Of a stretch of DNA of 64,000 nucleotides, positions 1 to 8,044 are shown in pieces. The DNA is taken from assembly GCF_051414115.1 (NCBI RefSeq), contig NZ_JBLKNZ010000001.1:2542001-2606000 (forward strand), written 5' to 3'. The notes under the pieces were generated by a model. That model was not told the origin of the DNA. It ran no database searches and was given only the letters and a program-made list of their open reading frames with translations. A program made the position numbers and the translations under genes. Each line of letters begins with the position of its first letter. Within the stretch, counting starts at the first letter, position 1. The stretch comes from Halovenus marina. Its GTDB lineage: Archaea; Halobacteriota; Halobacteria; Halobacteriales; Haloarculaceae.

Positions 1-150
1 GTCGACCACCTCGTCTGCGATTCGGAAAAAGCCATAGAGAACGTAGGTCTGCTCGCGGATGCGCTCGGGTAGCAAGCGGGTCGCGTAGTAGAAGGTCTGT
101 CCAGTCTCCCGATGGATGGCCTTCCCCCGATCGGTATGAGACTCGTTCAC
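1..150 (-). CDS. crtB: Phytoene synthase, N-terminal part (cut by window edge)
   Basis: The first 50 codons read leftwards off the window. They contain ETGQTFYYATRLLPER followed by YVLYGFFRIADEVVD, the start of the squalene/phytoene synthase fold, in which the final Asp residues help bind magnesium-diphosphate. The enzyme condenses two geranylgeranyl diphosphates to phytoene, the first committed step to C50 bacterioruberin and to retinal. I chose GTG at 148-150 because a TATA-like box lies about 27 nt upstream; a second in-frame GTG at 172-174 is possible. Retinal supply may matter for the heliorhodopsin gene 1.3 kb away, but that link is inference. Identification is from residues seen; the active-site remainder is outside the window. 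Confidence 0.88.
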   Translation of the reverse strand, partial: MNESHTDRGKAIHRETGQTFYYATRLLPERIREQTYVLYGFFRIADEVVD

Positions 151-181
151 ACCACTATATCGTGGTGGTTTCACATTAAAA
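151..181 (-). promoter_or_regulatory. crtB promoter with inverted repeat
   Basis: On the minus strand a TATA-like TTTTAATGTG lies at 172-181, about 27 nt before the GTG start, fitting a leaderless transcript. Between it and the start is an inverted repeat ACCAC-6 nt-GTGGT at 151-166, placed where a bound repressor would block initiation. The operator role is inference. Confidence 0.45.
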
Positions 182-223
182 CCAGAGGTTTACTATGTAG
201 GTGTCGGTCAGCGATCGCTCGCG

Positions 224-892
224 TCAGTCGGCCGCATAGCCAAGCGCCGAGTCGATCCGGCCCAGTTCCGGCCCGGTCGTCCGTTCACCGACGATGTATC
301 CGGTGTCGTTTGCGATCAGTCCGGAGCCGACCAGCGGGCCGCCGTAGTTGATCGTCCCGATATCGGCCGGAACGCCGAGTACGTCTTCGAGTCGGTCGAG
401 CTGTTCGTCGGTCGATTTCGGGTGACAGAGCACGCCGCGATTGGTCGCGACGCCCGCGGTTCCCACCGTCTGCACGCTGCCCAGTTCGCCCCGCTCGACC
501 GGCACGTCCAGACAGTCAGCGACCGCCTGAACGGCCTCGCGAGACAGGTCCGGGTGGACGTACGCGCCCGTGTCGTTCGCGAGCACGACGTTGCCAGCGG
601 CGTTGATCCGACCCGGCAACTCCGCCACCGGCAGGTCGATTTCGTCGGTGATCTGGTTGCGTTCGCGCTCGCGGATCCGACTGGTGACGAGTAGGCCGTT
701 CGAGTTCCCGACCGCGAGTGCGCCGACAGTTCCGGACCCGCCGACTGTCGTCGGGACGACCGGAACGTCGAGTTCTGCACCGCAGGCATCGCGCAGATCA
801 CTCTCGATGTCCGGGCGAATGAGAAGACACTGGTCGGTCGCCCGGGCGAAGATACCGATATACGGCGAACCGGAGAGAGCCGCGCGGAGCAC
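224..892 (-). CDS. eif6: Translation initiation factor aIF6
   Basis: 222 residues, the normal length for archaeal aIF6, a ring of five repeated alpha/beta subdomains. It binds the large ribosomal subunit and keeps it from joining the small subunit until biogenesis is complete. The sequence starts MLRAALSGSPYIGIF and shows the recurring Gly-Thr and N-D-T/G elements of the repeats (TVGGSGTVGALAVGNSNG, VLANDTGAYVHP, LIANDTGYIV). It begins 3 nt after L31e ends and forms an operon with L39e and L31e upstream, the usual archaeal grouping. No odd features are visible. Confidence 0.95.
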   Translation of the reverse strand: MLRAALSGSPYIGIFARATDQCLLIRPDIESDLRDACGAELDVPVVPTTVGGSGTVGALAVGNSNGLLVTSRIRERERNQITDEIDLPVAELPGRINAAGNVVLANDTGAYVHPDLSREAVQAVADCLDVPVERGELGSVQTVGTAGVATNRGVLCHPKSTDEQLDRLEDVLGVPADIGTINYGGPLVGSGLIANDTGYIVGERTTGPELGRIDSALGYAAD

Positions 893-894
893 CG

Positions 895-1173
895 TTATTC
901 AGCCGTTTCCGCTTCGACGATACCCTCGCCCTCTTCCTCGAACCGGGCCGCACGGATCCGGATCTTGCTCGGCGGGTTCGCTCGCCCGTTCGACCAGATT
1001 GCCTCGTTGATCGACGGGTCGAGTCGAACCGCGTCCTCGGGCACCGAGAAGTTCGTCGCCAGATGGGTTCGGATGATCGACAGCGCCTTGTCTGCTCGTT
1101 TGCCCTTCGCTTCGGCCTTGGCGTCGCGGAGCGGGACGGTAACGACCCGCTCTTCGAAGTCACTGGAACTCAT
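895..1173 (-). CDS. rpl31e: 50S ribosomal protein L31e
   Basis: 92 residues, typical of haloarchaeal L31e, an archaeal/eukaryotic large-subunit protein near the exit tunnel. Recognisable stretches are RVVTVPLRDAKAEAKGKRAD, SIIRTHLATNF and the family-typical IWSNGRANPPSKIRIRA. The ATG at 1171-1173 overlaps the L39e stop in an ATGA arrangement, so the two are translationally coupled. aIF6 follows after 2 nt. The C-terminus is acidic, as usual in halophiles. Confidence 0.95.
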   Translation of the reverse strand: MSSSDFEERVVTVPLRDAKAEAKGKRADKALSIIRTHLATNFSVPEDAVRLDPSINEAIWSNGRANPPSKIRIRAARFEEEGEGIVEAETAE

Positions 1174-1322
1174 TCGTCGGTGTCACTCCGTCGCCAGTTG
1201 CGCCGCTTCGGGTTACGGATCGTCTCGCGGTCGGTCTTGACGATGACCCACGCCGGAACCCGGCTATTCTGGTCGTTGAGCTTTCCCAGCCGCTTTTTCT
1301 TCGACTTCGTCTTCTTGCTCAT
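1170..1322 (-). CDS. rpl39e: 50S ribosomal protein L39e
   Basis: A 50-codon gene reading MSKKTKSKKKRLGKLNDQNS at its N-terminus and ending RRNWRRSDTDE. This is the very basic, short L39e, which lines the peptide exit tunnel. Its stop overlaps the L31e start (ATGA), making it the first gene of the L39e-L31e-aIF6 operon. A TATA-like element about 27-30 nt upstream supports the ATG at 1320-1322 as a leaderless start. Confidence 0.95.
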   Translation of the reverse strand: MSKKTKSKKKRLGKLNDQNSRVPAWVIVKTDRETIRNPKRRNWRRSDTDE

Positions 1323-1345
1323 AGTACATCCGTCTTCCCTGTCGG

Positions 1346-1355
1346 CGCTTAAATG
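1346..1355 (-). promoter_or_regulatory. TATA-like box of the L39e operon
   Basis: Minus-strand CATTTAAGCG centred about 28 nt before the L39e ATG, matching the usual haloarchaeal TATA position for a leaderless transcript. Confidence 0.5.
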
Positions 1356-1453
1356 TGTGTCCCTTTCCCCGAATCACGTGTGTCCTGCCAGCGACGGTCT
1401 CAGAGCAGTTTGTTCACCGTCCCGTCTCAGAGACGTGCGTTCAGCGTTCGGAC

Positions 1454-2281
1454 TCAGATGGGCGAGTTCAGCGTTCCGAAATACACCTGCCAGGCGAGTA
1501 GGGACTTCGCCACGAGACTCAACAGGATGTAGACGCGCTCCCCGAAGAGGTAGTCCGTCCAGCGCCACCACTCGCGGTACTGGAGGATCATATTGATCGC
1601 AAAGAGGTTGAAAAAGACGAAAATCGAGACGTAGATGTAGATCACGAACTCGGGGAAGTCACCGCCGCTTGCGGTCACAGACCCGATAAAGGTAATCGCG
1701 ATGACCGCCCACGGAATGATTCCAGCGAATGTTCCGACATAGTACGGCGTCCAGTCGATCCGTTCGGCTCCCTCGTTTCGCTGTTCCATCAACAGGCCAC
1801 TGAGGTTCATCACGGCGACCAGCGCAAACAGCGCGAGCAACGTTCCTCCGTCCCAGACCCCCGCGAGCATGCCGATTACGACGATCATCAGCGAGGCACT
1901 GACCGCGTACTCGTACCACCGGTATGGGTTCATCCCACGTTCGAGATACCGAACGTACTGCTTGTAGCGCACGGTGGCAACGACGGTGTGTGCAAGCGCT
2001 GAGAGCAACAGAAACCCCGCGACGAGCAGTGGGAGTTCGAGGTCGACCCACGAGACGGTCACGGGGGCGATCGTCTCGGTATCCGGGTAGAACTCGTATC
2101 GCGTCCGGGTCAGCGGCCAGCGGACGCTCTCCGCGAGCAGTATCATCAACACCGCCTGCACGCCATGGAGTACCGCCATGACGGCGTTCCACCGGCGGAG
2201 GCGGAGATACGCTGGGCGCTCGTGAACGGGCGTCGTGTCTCCGGATGACGATTCAGCCGAATTGGCGTCTATTTTGGACAT
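1454..2281 (-). CDS. Heliorhodopsin
   Basis: 275 residues with seven predicted membrane segments. Helix 7 holds LLSLVAKSLLAWQVYFGTL, where K259 is the expected retinal Schiff-base lysine. Helix 3 holds YRWYEYAVSASLMI, where E124 matches the heliorhodopsin counterion and the S-x-S pattern is family-specific. H39 and H98 line up with the two conserved histidines (23 and 80) of the type protein 48C12 at constant offsets of 16-18. Type-1 archaeal rhodopsins instead carry a D-x4-K helix 7, absent here. Heliorhodopsins bind retinal, lie with the N-terminus in the cytoplasm and have a slow photocycle; their role is unsettled. The gene stands alone between a ribosomal operon and a lipoprotein gene. 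Confidence 0.9.
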   Translation of the reverse strand: MSKIDANSAESSSGDTTPVHERPAYLRLRRWNAVMAVLHGVQAVLMILLAESVRWPLTRTRYEFYPDTETIAPVTVSWVDLELPLLVAGFLLLSALAHTVVATVRYKQYVRYLERGMNPYRWYEYAVSASLMIVVIGMLAGVWDGGTLLALFALVAVMNLSGLLMEQRNEGAERIDWTPYYVGTFAGIIPWAVIAITFIGSVTASGGDFPEFVIYIYVSIFVFFNLFAINMILQYREWWRWTDYLFGERVYILLSLVAKSLLAWQVYFGTLNSPI

Positions 2282-2415
2282 TCAGTTGTGATATGCAATC
2301 ATTCAGTAATAGCCTATGGGTGCGCCCCGATGCTGGTGGATTCCGCCGCACGATATTATCGACCGTGATAGCTGGGCCGGTGGTTTCTATACGGTCTGAT
2401 CGGATCATCGATGTA

Positions 2416-2922
2416 ATGAGACGGCGGTCGTTTCTGGCAACGGTCGGTACTGTCGGGACAGCCACGGTCAGTGGCTGTCTCGGTGAGACGGTCTTACAGG
2501 AAATAAACGGGAAGACGATCCGGGTCGAGCCACAGCAGGGCTGGGTCGAACAGATCGAGTCGGTCGGCGGGACCGGCGAGATATCCTACACCGTCCGGTC
2601 GGAGAACCAGCGGTTTCAGGTGTTTTATTTCCACAATCAGTCCGATTACGACCAGTACGAACAGTTTCGTCAGGGCGAGATGCCGGAGAATCAGCCCGAG
2701 GGACACCCAGACCTCAGCGGTATCGCGGTGTCCGACGAGCAGCGTGGGATCTACGAAGCGACCGTCCCACAGGGCGGCGGTCGCATGGACGTGACCATCG
2801 AGGAGACCCACTACTTCGTCGTCGATTACTCGAACTACGGTCTCGGCCCCACCGTCGACGAACACGACGACACGCTGCGGGCGACAGTCAACCTGGAAAT
2901 CGTCGAAACATCGTTTCTCTGA
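2416..2922 (+). CDS. Secreted lipoprotein of unknown function
   Basis: 168 residues beginning MRRRSFLATVGTVGTATVSGC: a twin-Arg Tat signal followed by a lipobox Cys at residue 21, so a lipid-anchored protein on the cell surface. The mature part is about 148 residues, mostly beta-like and acidic, with no cysteines or recognised catalytic motif. I chose the ATG at 2416 rather than longer in-frame starts because the signal peptide begins there and a TCTATACG TATA-like element lies about 28 nt upstream. It is divergent from the heliorhodopsin gene. Function unknown. Confidence 0.8.
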   Translation: MRRRSFLATVGTVGTATVSGCLGETVLQEINGKTIRVEPQQGWVEQIESVGGTGEISYTVRSENQRFQVFYFHNQSDYDQYEQFRQGEMPENQPEGHPDLSGIAVSDEQRGIYEATVPQGGGRMDVTIEETHYFVVDYSNYGLGPTVDEHDDTLRATVNLEIVETSFL

Positions 2923-2952
2923 ACAGCGACATCGAGAGGCTGCGTCGAACCA

Positions 2953-3510
2953 CTATAGGGGAAACCGTTCGACGGTCGAGTACGCTGGTCCGTCCGGGGT
3001 CAACTCACTTTTCGTCAGACGGATCTGCTCGACTCGCATCCGGCCGACGTCCGGGTCGCGCTCGGTCACGACGTCTTGCACGAGTTCCTTGCCCCCGGCG
3101 TGGTCCATCCGGGCGACGGTCGCATGCGGCGTGAAGTCGTGTTCCTCCGGCTCGAATCCCAGTTCGACGGTCTGTCGCTCGATTGCCTCATGGAGCCGGG
3201 TCAATTCGTCACCGCCTTCGCGGGCCCCGAGCCAGACGACGCTGATGTAATCGAGATGCGGGAAGACACCCAACCCGCCAAACTCGACCTCGAATGGCTC
3301 GACGCCGCTTTCTTCGACGGCCCCGGCGAGCGCCTCGCGGAGTTCCGACAGTCGGTCGGGGTCGGTCTCGCCGAGGAACTTCAGCGTGACGTGAACCTGT
3401 TCTGGGTCGGTCAGTCGGATCCCCCCAGCGTCCGACAGCAGTTCCTGTACCGCCTCGATCTCCGATTCGAGCCCATCGGGGTCGACGCTCACGAACAGCC
3501 GCATAGCCAC
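2953..3510 (-). CDS. thpR: RNA 2',3'-cyclic phosphodiesterase (LigT/ThpR family)
   Basis: 185 residues of the 2H phosphoesterase family. Both signature motifs are present: HVTLKFLGE in the first half and HATVARM in the second, the two histidines that open 2',3'-cyclic phosphates. The family hydrolyses RNA ends to 2'-phosphates and was first seen as a tRNA half-ligase. Start is MAMRLFVSVDP; the second Met is equally possible. It is convergent with the lipoprotein gene and divergent from the TPR gene. Confidence 0.92.
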   Translation of the reverse strand: MAMRLFVSVDPDGLESEIEAVQELLSDAGGIRLTDPEQVHVTLKFLGETDPDRLSELREALAGAVEESGVEPFEVEFGGLGVFPHLDYISVVWLGAREGGDELTRLHEAIERQTVELGFEPEEHDFTPHATVARMDHAGGKELVQDVVTERDPDVGRMRVEQIRLTKSELTPDGPAYSTVERFPL

Positions 3511-3556
3511 AGATCGGTGACGCAGGCCTTAATGCCCTTCCCCGCCAAACGGAGGT

Positions 3557-4390
3557 ATGGACGACGAACCCGAGGATCACCAGTTCTCGGAGGACGACGA
3601 TTCGCGGTCGTCGGGCGCTCGCAGGCACCAGTTCTCGGAGGGACAGGGCTTTGGCGACCCCTACGACCCCTTCGACCTCGAAGACCAGGAGTTCGACGCC
3701 GACCCGACGACCGTCGACCCGGTCGACTCGCGGGTGCTCACTGACAGCCTCGACGACAGTCAGATCACCCCCGAGGAGGTCGACACGGAGCAACTGCTCG
3801 AGGTCGGTCTCGAATACATCCGGATCAACCGCCACGAGCAGGCGACGGGCGCACTCGAACGCGTCGCTCGCTACGCCGACGACGACTCCATCGCACAGGA
3901 GGCGTGGGTGAACAAGGGCCTTGCGCACGCCGAACTCGAAGAGTACGACGCTGCAATCGGCGCGTATCAGGAGGCACTCGACGTCGACGGGGACTCCGAG
4001 CACGCCGCCACGGCAGAGACCAACCTCGCCTACGCCCTCTGGGAGTTCGGCCGCACCGAGGAGGCGCTCGAACACGCAGAGCGCGCCGTCGAACTCGACC
4101 CGCGCTTCGGCCAGGCGTGGTACAACCGGGGCTTTTTCCTCAACGAACGCGGCCTCCCCGAGGACGCCGTCAACGCATTCGACAACGCCATCCGACTCGG
4201 CTATCGGAGTGCCGACCTGCTCGAAGAGAAGGCCATCGCGCTCGAACAGCTCGGTGAAGACGAACGCGCCGAGGAGGTCGCCGAGGAGGCCGAACAGCTC
4301 CGCTCGGAGAACGAGCAGGAACTCGTCGACAGCCAGCAGGGGGCCGCCGATGGACCCGGTCTGGCTGACGACGACCGACTCAGAGAGTGA
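3557..4390 (+). CDS. Tetratricopeptide-repeat protein
   Basis: 277 residues, very acidic. After a charged, low-complexity N-terminus of about 75 residues come four or five TPR-like helix pairs, for example NLAYALWEFGRTEEALEHAE and QAWYNRGFFLNERGLPEDAV, with the alternating small/aromatic TPR pattern. TPR arrays are protein-docking scaffolds; the partner is unknown. No signal peptide. The stop overlaps the start of the downstream DUF424 gene (GTGATG), so the two form an operon. Confidence 0.85.
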   Translation: MDDEPEDHQFSEDDDSRSSGARRHQFSEGQGFGDPYDPFDLEDQEFDADPTTVDPVDSRVLTDSLDDSQITPEEVDTEQLLEVGLEYIRINRHEQATGALERVARYADDDSIAQEAWVNKGLAHAELEEYDAAIGAYQEALDVDGDSEHAATAETNLAYALWEFGRTEEALEHAERAVELDPRFGQAWYNRGFFLNERGLPEDAVNAFDNAIRLGYRSADLLEEKAIALEQLGEDERAEEVAEEAEQLRSENEQELVDSQQGAADGPGLADDDRLRE

Positions 4391-4689
4391 TGCCCGCGCT
4401 GTTGCTCAACGAACGCGAAACCGACAAGGGACGGCTCGTCTCGGTCTGTGACGCCGACGTCGTCGGTGAGCAGTTCGAGGACGGCGAAGTGTCGCTGTCG
4501 GTCGACGCCGACTTCTACGACGGCGAGGAGGTCGACGAGGCGGGCGTCGTCGAGAGTCTCGCACGCTGCAGCGTCGCCAACATCGTCGGCACCCGAGCCG
4601 TCGGCATCGCCATCGAACACGGCTTCGTCGACGAGGAGAACGTCCTCGAATTCGACGGGACACGCCACGCCCAGTTGCTCTGGCTGTGA
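4390..4689 (+). CDS. DUF424 family protein
   Basis: 99 residues matching the archaeal DUF424 family: an N-terminal LNERETDKGRLVSVCD, a central FYDGEEV and a C-terminal NIVGTRAVGIAIEHGFVDEENV. The family is widespread in archaea and often sits near translation genes; its activity is not known to me. The ATG at 4390 overlaps the TPR stop; a GTG one codon earlier is less likely. Confidence 0.85.
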   Translation: MPALLLNERETDKGRLVSVCDADVVGEQFEDGEVSLSVDADFYDGEEVDEAGVVESLARCSVANIVGTRAVGIAIEHGFVDEENVLEFDGTRHAQLLWL

Positions 4690-4705
4690 ACGAAGACCCG
4701 GCTAG

Positions 4706-4849
4706 TGCTGCGTTGTTTCGCTCGCTGGCACAATACTCAAACTAACCACGACCAATCGCCCGGACATCAGCGGTGCGTACGTTGTCTCACTCGCTGCGTC
4801 CGACGGGGAGAGCACCGTCGACACGACGAAGTCGCTGACCATCCAGTAA
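4706..4849 (+). pseudogene. Possible 3' remnant of a surface-protein gene
   Basis: The gap between DUF424 and DUF389 holds a 47-codon open stretch between stops at 4703 and 4847. It translates as a Thr/Ser/Asp-rich strand ending DTTKSLTIQ-stop, with GAYVVSLAASDGESTVD before it, resembling the last beta-sandwich of a secreted haloarchaeal protein. There is no start codon or promoter within it. The composition looks coding, but this rests on appearance only. Confidence 0.3.
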
Positions 4850-4911
4850 CTCGTTTTCGGACATCACGCAAATCCCCGGTCTATTTGACCGTTCGCGGCG
4901 AGGGCACAGAC

Positions 4912-6204
4912 GTGCGCCTCGTCCAGATCACCATTCCCTCGGGAAAGCGAGAGACGATTCTCAGCGCACTCGACGACGAGGAGATAGACTACGTCGTCAC
5001 CGACGAGACGAGCAATCGCGAGACATCGGCGGTCGTGTACGTCCCGCTCCCGACGAACGCGGTCGAACCGACCCTCGACCGCCTGCGAGAAGTCGGACTG
5101 GACGACGACACCTTCACTGTCGTCCTCGAAGCGAACACCGTCATCTCTCGGCGGTTCGAAGCACTCGAGGACCGCTACGCCGAAGAGCGAGACGAGGACC
5201 GAATCGCCCGCGACGAACTGACCGCGGCCGCCGCCGATCTTGCCCCTTCGACGCGAACCTACGTGATCATGACTGTCGTGAGCGCGGTGGTCGCCACCGC
5301 CGGTCTGCTCCTCGATTCGCCAGCGGTCGTCGTCGGGTCGATGGTCATCGCGCCGCTTGTGGGTCCGGCGATGGCCGCGAGCGTCGGAACGGTGGTCAAC
5401 GAACGGGAGATGTTCCGTCGGGGGGTCCGACTCCAGGTGCTCGGTCTGTTGCTGGCTGTCGGGGCTGCATTTCTCTTTGCATTTGTCGTCAGACATATCC
5501 ATCTCGTGCCACCACTCGCCGATGTCACGACGATACCCGAGATACGCGAGCGCGTCTCGCCTGATTTTCTCTCGCTCATCATCGCCGTCGGCGCAGGTGT
5601 CGCTGGCATCGTCAGCCTCATGACCGGCGTCTCGGCCGCGCTCGTGGGCGTCATGATCGCCGTTGCGCTCATCCCGCCAGCGGCGACGGTTGGGATCGGT
5701 CTCGCGTGGGGCCAGCCATTCGTGAGTTTCGGCTCCGCGGTGTTGCTGCTCGTGAACGTCCTCTCGATCAATCTGTCGGCGCTGATCGCCCTGTGGTACA
5801 GCGGCTACCGGCCAGAACACTGGTTCCGGGAAGATGATGCTCGCCGTGCGACGATAAAGCGCGTCGGCATCCTCATCGTCTCGATTGCCGTTCTGTCGGC
5901 GTTTCTCGGCGGCGTCACGCTGGATTCGTTCCAGCGCGCGACAACCGAGGAACGCATTCAGGAGGAGGCCGCCGCGACCATCGAGGACTTCGAGGAAGAA
6001 CACGACCTGCGGTTGCTCGGTGTGACCGTCGACTATCCGGGGGCGACGCCGTTCCAGGATCCGGAACTGGTCGTCGTCACAGTCGGCGTTCCGCCCGGCG
6101 AGACAGTCTCCGGGCTGGCGACCGAAATACGTCAAAACGTCAGCGATCGGATCGGTGCCGACGTAGAAACGCGCGTCGAGTACGTCCAGACCGAGCGGAG
6201 TTGA
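4912..6204 (+). CDS. TIGR00341/DUF389 family membrane protein
   Basis: 430 residues. A cytosolic N-terminal domain (VRLVQITIPSGKRETILSAL) of about 110 residues precedes the DUF389 membrane core with roughly six helices and the conserved SPAVVVGSMVIAPLVGPAMA and LMTGVSAALVGVMIAVALIPPAA stretches, then a soluble C-terminal domain. Family function is unsettled. The GTG at 4912 gives the family's normal N-terminus; the frame stays open upstream, but that part is not family-like. Confidence 0.85.
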   Translation: MRLVQITIPSGKRETILSALDDEEIDYVVTDETSNRETSAVVYVPLPTNAVEPTLDRLREVGLDDDTFTVVLEANTVISRRFEALEDRYAEERDEDRIARDELTAAAADLAPSTRTYVIMTVVSAVVATAGLLLDSPAVVVGSMVIAPLVGPAMAASVGTVVNEREMFRRGVRLQVLGLLLAVGAAFLFAFVVRHIHLVPPLADVTTIPEIRERVSPDFLSLIIAVGAGVAGIVSLMTGVSAALVGVMIAVALIPPAATVGIGLAWGQPFVSFGSAVLLLVNVLSINLSALIALWYSGYRPEHWFREDDARRATIKRVGILIVSIAVLSAFLGGVTLDSFQRATTEERIQEEAAATIEDFEEEHDLRLLGVTVDYPGATPFQDPELVVVTVGVPPGETVSGLATEIRQNVSDRIGADVETRVEYVQTERS

Positions 6205-6211
6205 CCGGACA

Positions 6212-7210
6212 TTATCTATCGTCGATCGGAAGTTCCGGCTCGTAGCCAACGGCGTCGATGGCGGCCTGCAAGACTTCGTCGACATGTTCGCCCTCGACGA
6301 CGCTCATCAGGAAGTCAGCGTCGGCGTCGACGTCCGAGCGGTCGACCGACGGAGTCTCTGCGAAGCGGTCCAGTTTGTTGTAGACGGTGATGACAGGAGC
6401 GTCGAACCGGCCTTCGATGTCGTCGCGGAGTTCGCGCTGTACATCGAGCGGATAGCCACACTCACCGGTCGGGTCGAGCACGACAAGCACCGCATCGGCG
6501 GCGTGAGTGAGTGCGCTGACGGCCTGTGCTTCGATCTCAGAGCGGTCTTCCGGCGGGCGGTCGAGTAGCCCCGGCGTATCGACCAGTTGATAGCGGATGT
6601 GTTCGTGGGTTATGTGACCGATCTGTATCCCGGTCGTGGTGAACGGATATGAGGCTTCCTCGTTCGTCGCGCGAGTGACGCTGTTGACGAATGAGGACTT
6701 GCCGACGTTGGGGTAGCCAGCGACGACGATTGTGGGTTCGTCCGGGCGGATATCGGGCAGGTCCCGGAGTTCCTGGCGGGCGTCCATGACCGCTTCGAGG
6801 TCCGATTCGACCTCCTCGACGACATCAGCGAGGCGGGCAAACGCCTGCTTGCGGAGCTTTCGCGCGGTATCGGTGTCGCTGTCGTACAGTCGCCCCTCGT
6901 ACTCGTGGCGGATGTCGGTGGCCTTCTCGCTCGCCCAGCTAATCTCGTTGAGGTGCTTTCGCATCTCGTCGACGCTGACGATGGCGTCAGCGAGGTCACG
7001 ATAGAACGGGTCGAGGGCGTCGAAATCCGGCCAGCCAGTCACGACGTTTTCGAGGTTGTCGGAGATGATGTTTGCCGCGGTCAAAAGCATCGACTGCTGG
7101 GCGTCGATCCCGGACTTGGCGCGTCCGGCGCGGGCCGCCCGCGAGAACGCCTGGTCGATGAGTTCGTCACCGAACGGCGTGTTCGGCAACTCCTCGAACG
7201 GATGGCTCAT
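6212..7210 (-). CDS. Nog1-type GTP-binding protein
   Basis: 332 residues. An alpha-helical N-terminal region of about 160 residues is followed by a GTPase domain with G1 GYPNVGKSS, G3 DTPGLLD and G4 NKLD in order. This is the archaeal version of Nog1, which in eukaryotes acts in large-subunit ribosome assembly. The Switch I region (SYPFTTTGIQIGH) matches Obg/Nog-type GTPases. It is convergent with DUF389, with a gap of only 7 nt. Confidence 0.92.
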   Translation of the reverse strand: MSHPFEELPNTPFGDELIDQAFSRAARAGRAKSGIDAQQSMLLTAANIISDNLENVVTGWPDFDALDPFYRDLADAIVSVDEMRKHLNEISWASEKATDIRHEYEGRLYDSDTDTARKLRKQAFARLADVVEEVESDLEAVMDARQELRDLPDIRPDEPTIVVAGYPNVGKSSFVNSVTRATNEEASYPFTTTGIQIGHITHEHIRYQLVDTPGLLDRPPEDRSEIEAQAVSALTHAADAVLVVLDPTGECGYPLDVQRELRDDIEGRFDAPVITVYNKLDRFAETPSVDRSDVDADADFLMSVVEGEHVDEVLQAAIDAVGYEPELPIDDR

Positions 7211-7274
7211 TAGCGGTCGTAGACGGTCAGCCCCTAAAAGGCCGTCCGTTGGCGCTCAGGCTGGTGAACGCGTC

Positions 7275-7928
7275 TCACAGCCACGGAACGACGGGCGGGA
7301 GCAACACGAACAGGTCGAGCGTCGCCAGGCCGACGGCGTGTGCCGTTATCGTCGGCACGACCGAGTTCGTCCGGTACGCGACGGTGCCGAAAAACAGCCC
7401 TGTGAGTGCCGAGACGGCCGTTTCGAGGAGACCGTGTGGGAGGTGGACGTACACGTACAGCGGGAGGTGAACGAGCACACTGGCCGGGCCGAACTGTCGA
7501 ACGCCGACACAGAGCACCCCCCGAAAGTACGTCTCGACGGCGGTGACGACGGCGACGATTCCGAGGGTGTGCACCAGAAAGTCAGGCACTGCAAGTGAGG
7601 TGTCCCAGAGCGGATAGATCGCTCGCACCGAGGGGATCGAGGCCGCGACGACGTACAGCGGAGCTACTACGAGCGTGAGAAGAGCGGTCGCCCAGAGGGT
7701 GTCCCGGTCGACAGTGAAGCCGACTCTGCGCGGTGCAAGCACTAGCAACACGCCCGGAACGAGTAGATACAGTGTCGCGTCCCGGAGCACGCGCTCGTCG
7801 AGTTGATACGGCGGCGGCCACGCCGTCCATCCGACCGCGACGACCGGGATGGTCGCAAGCGCGACGAGCGCAAATCGTGACCTGGCGAGCGTACGCCAGC
7901 CGAGGTATGAATGAATACGAGGCAGCAT
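7275..7928 (-). CDS. CPBP-family intramembrane protease homologue
   Basis: 217 residues with about six membrane segments. Three CPBP (Abi/Rce1) motifs can be traced: VETYFRGVL, HLPHG and VVPTITAHAVGL. In active CPBP proteases the first motif is EExxxR; here the first Glu is Val, while the second Glu, the Arg and the histidines remain. The first Glu is the essential one in archaeal Rce1, so the protein may be catalytically impaired or use another base. Its substrate is unknown. It stands divergent from the toxin-antitoxin pair. Confidence 0.75.
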   Translation of the reverse strand: MLPRIHSYLGWRTLARSRFALVALATIPVVAVGWTAWPPPYQLDERVLRDATLYLLVPGVLLVLAPRRVGFTVDRDTLWATALLTLVVAPLYVVAASIPSVRAIYPLWDTSLAVPDFLVHTLGIVAVVTAVETYFRGVLCVGVRQFGPASVLVHLPLYVYVHLPHGLLETAVSALTGLFFGTVAYRTNSVVPTITAHAVGLATLDLFVLLPPVVPWL

Positions 7929-8024
7929 ACAGTCAGGGGATAGCTGTCAGTACGTGTGTGGCAGGTTTGAATCTGATCACCGCTGTCGATACGAGTGAGC
8001 CATACCCCCGACGATTAAGGCGTA

Positions 8025-8038
8025 TGCATTTGAATGCA
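8025..8038 (+). promoter_or_regulatory. Palindromic operator of the UPF0175/PIN pair
   Basis: Perfect inverted repeat TGCATT-TG-AATGCA, between a TATA-like GATTAAGG and the ATG at 8045. The position suits autorepression by the antitoxin, as is common in toxin-antitoxin operons. Role inferred. Confidence 0.5.
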
Positions 8039-8044
8039 ACGTAT

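Noticed and set aside
4864..6285. Long minus-strand open frame (473 codons) opposite DUF389
   Set aside because: It is a G+C-rich shadow: Arg/His/Asp-rich without motifs, while the plus strand encodes a clear family.
6278..6292. Further palindrome-like ACATGTTCG site
   Set aside because: Lies inside the Nog1 coding sequence, differs at the first arm and is not near a start codon.
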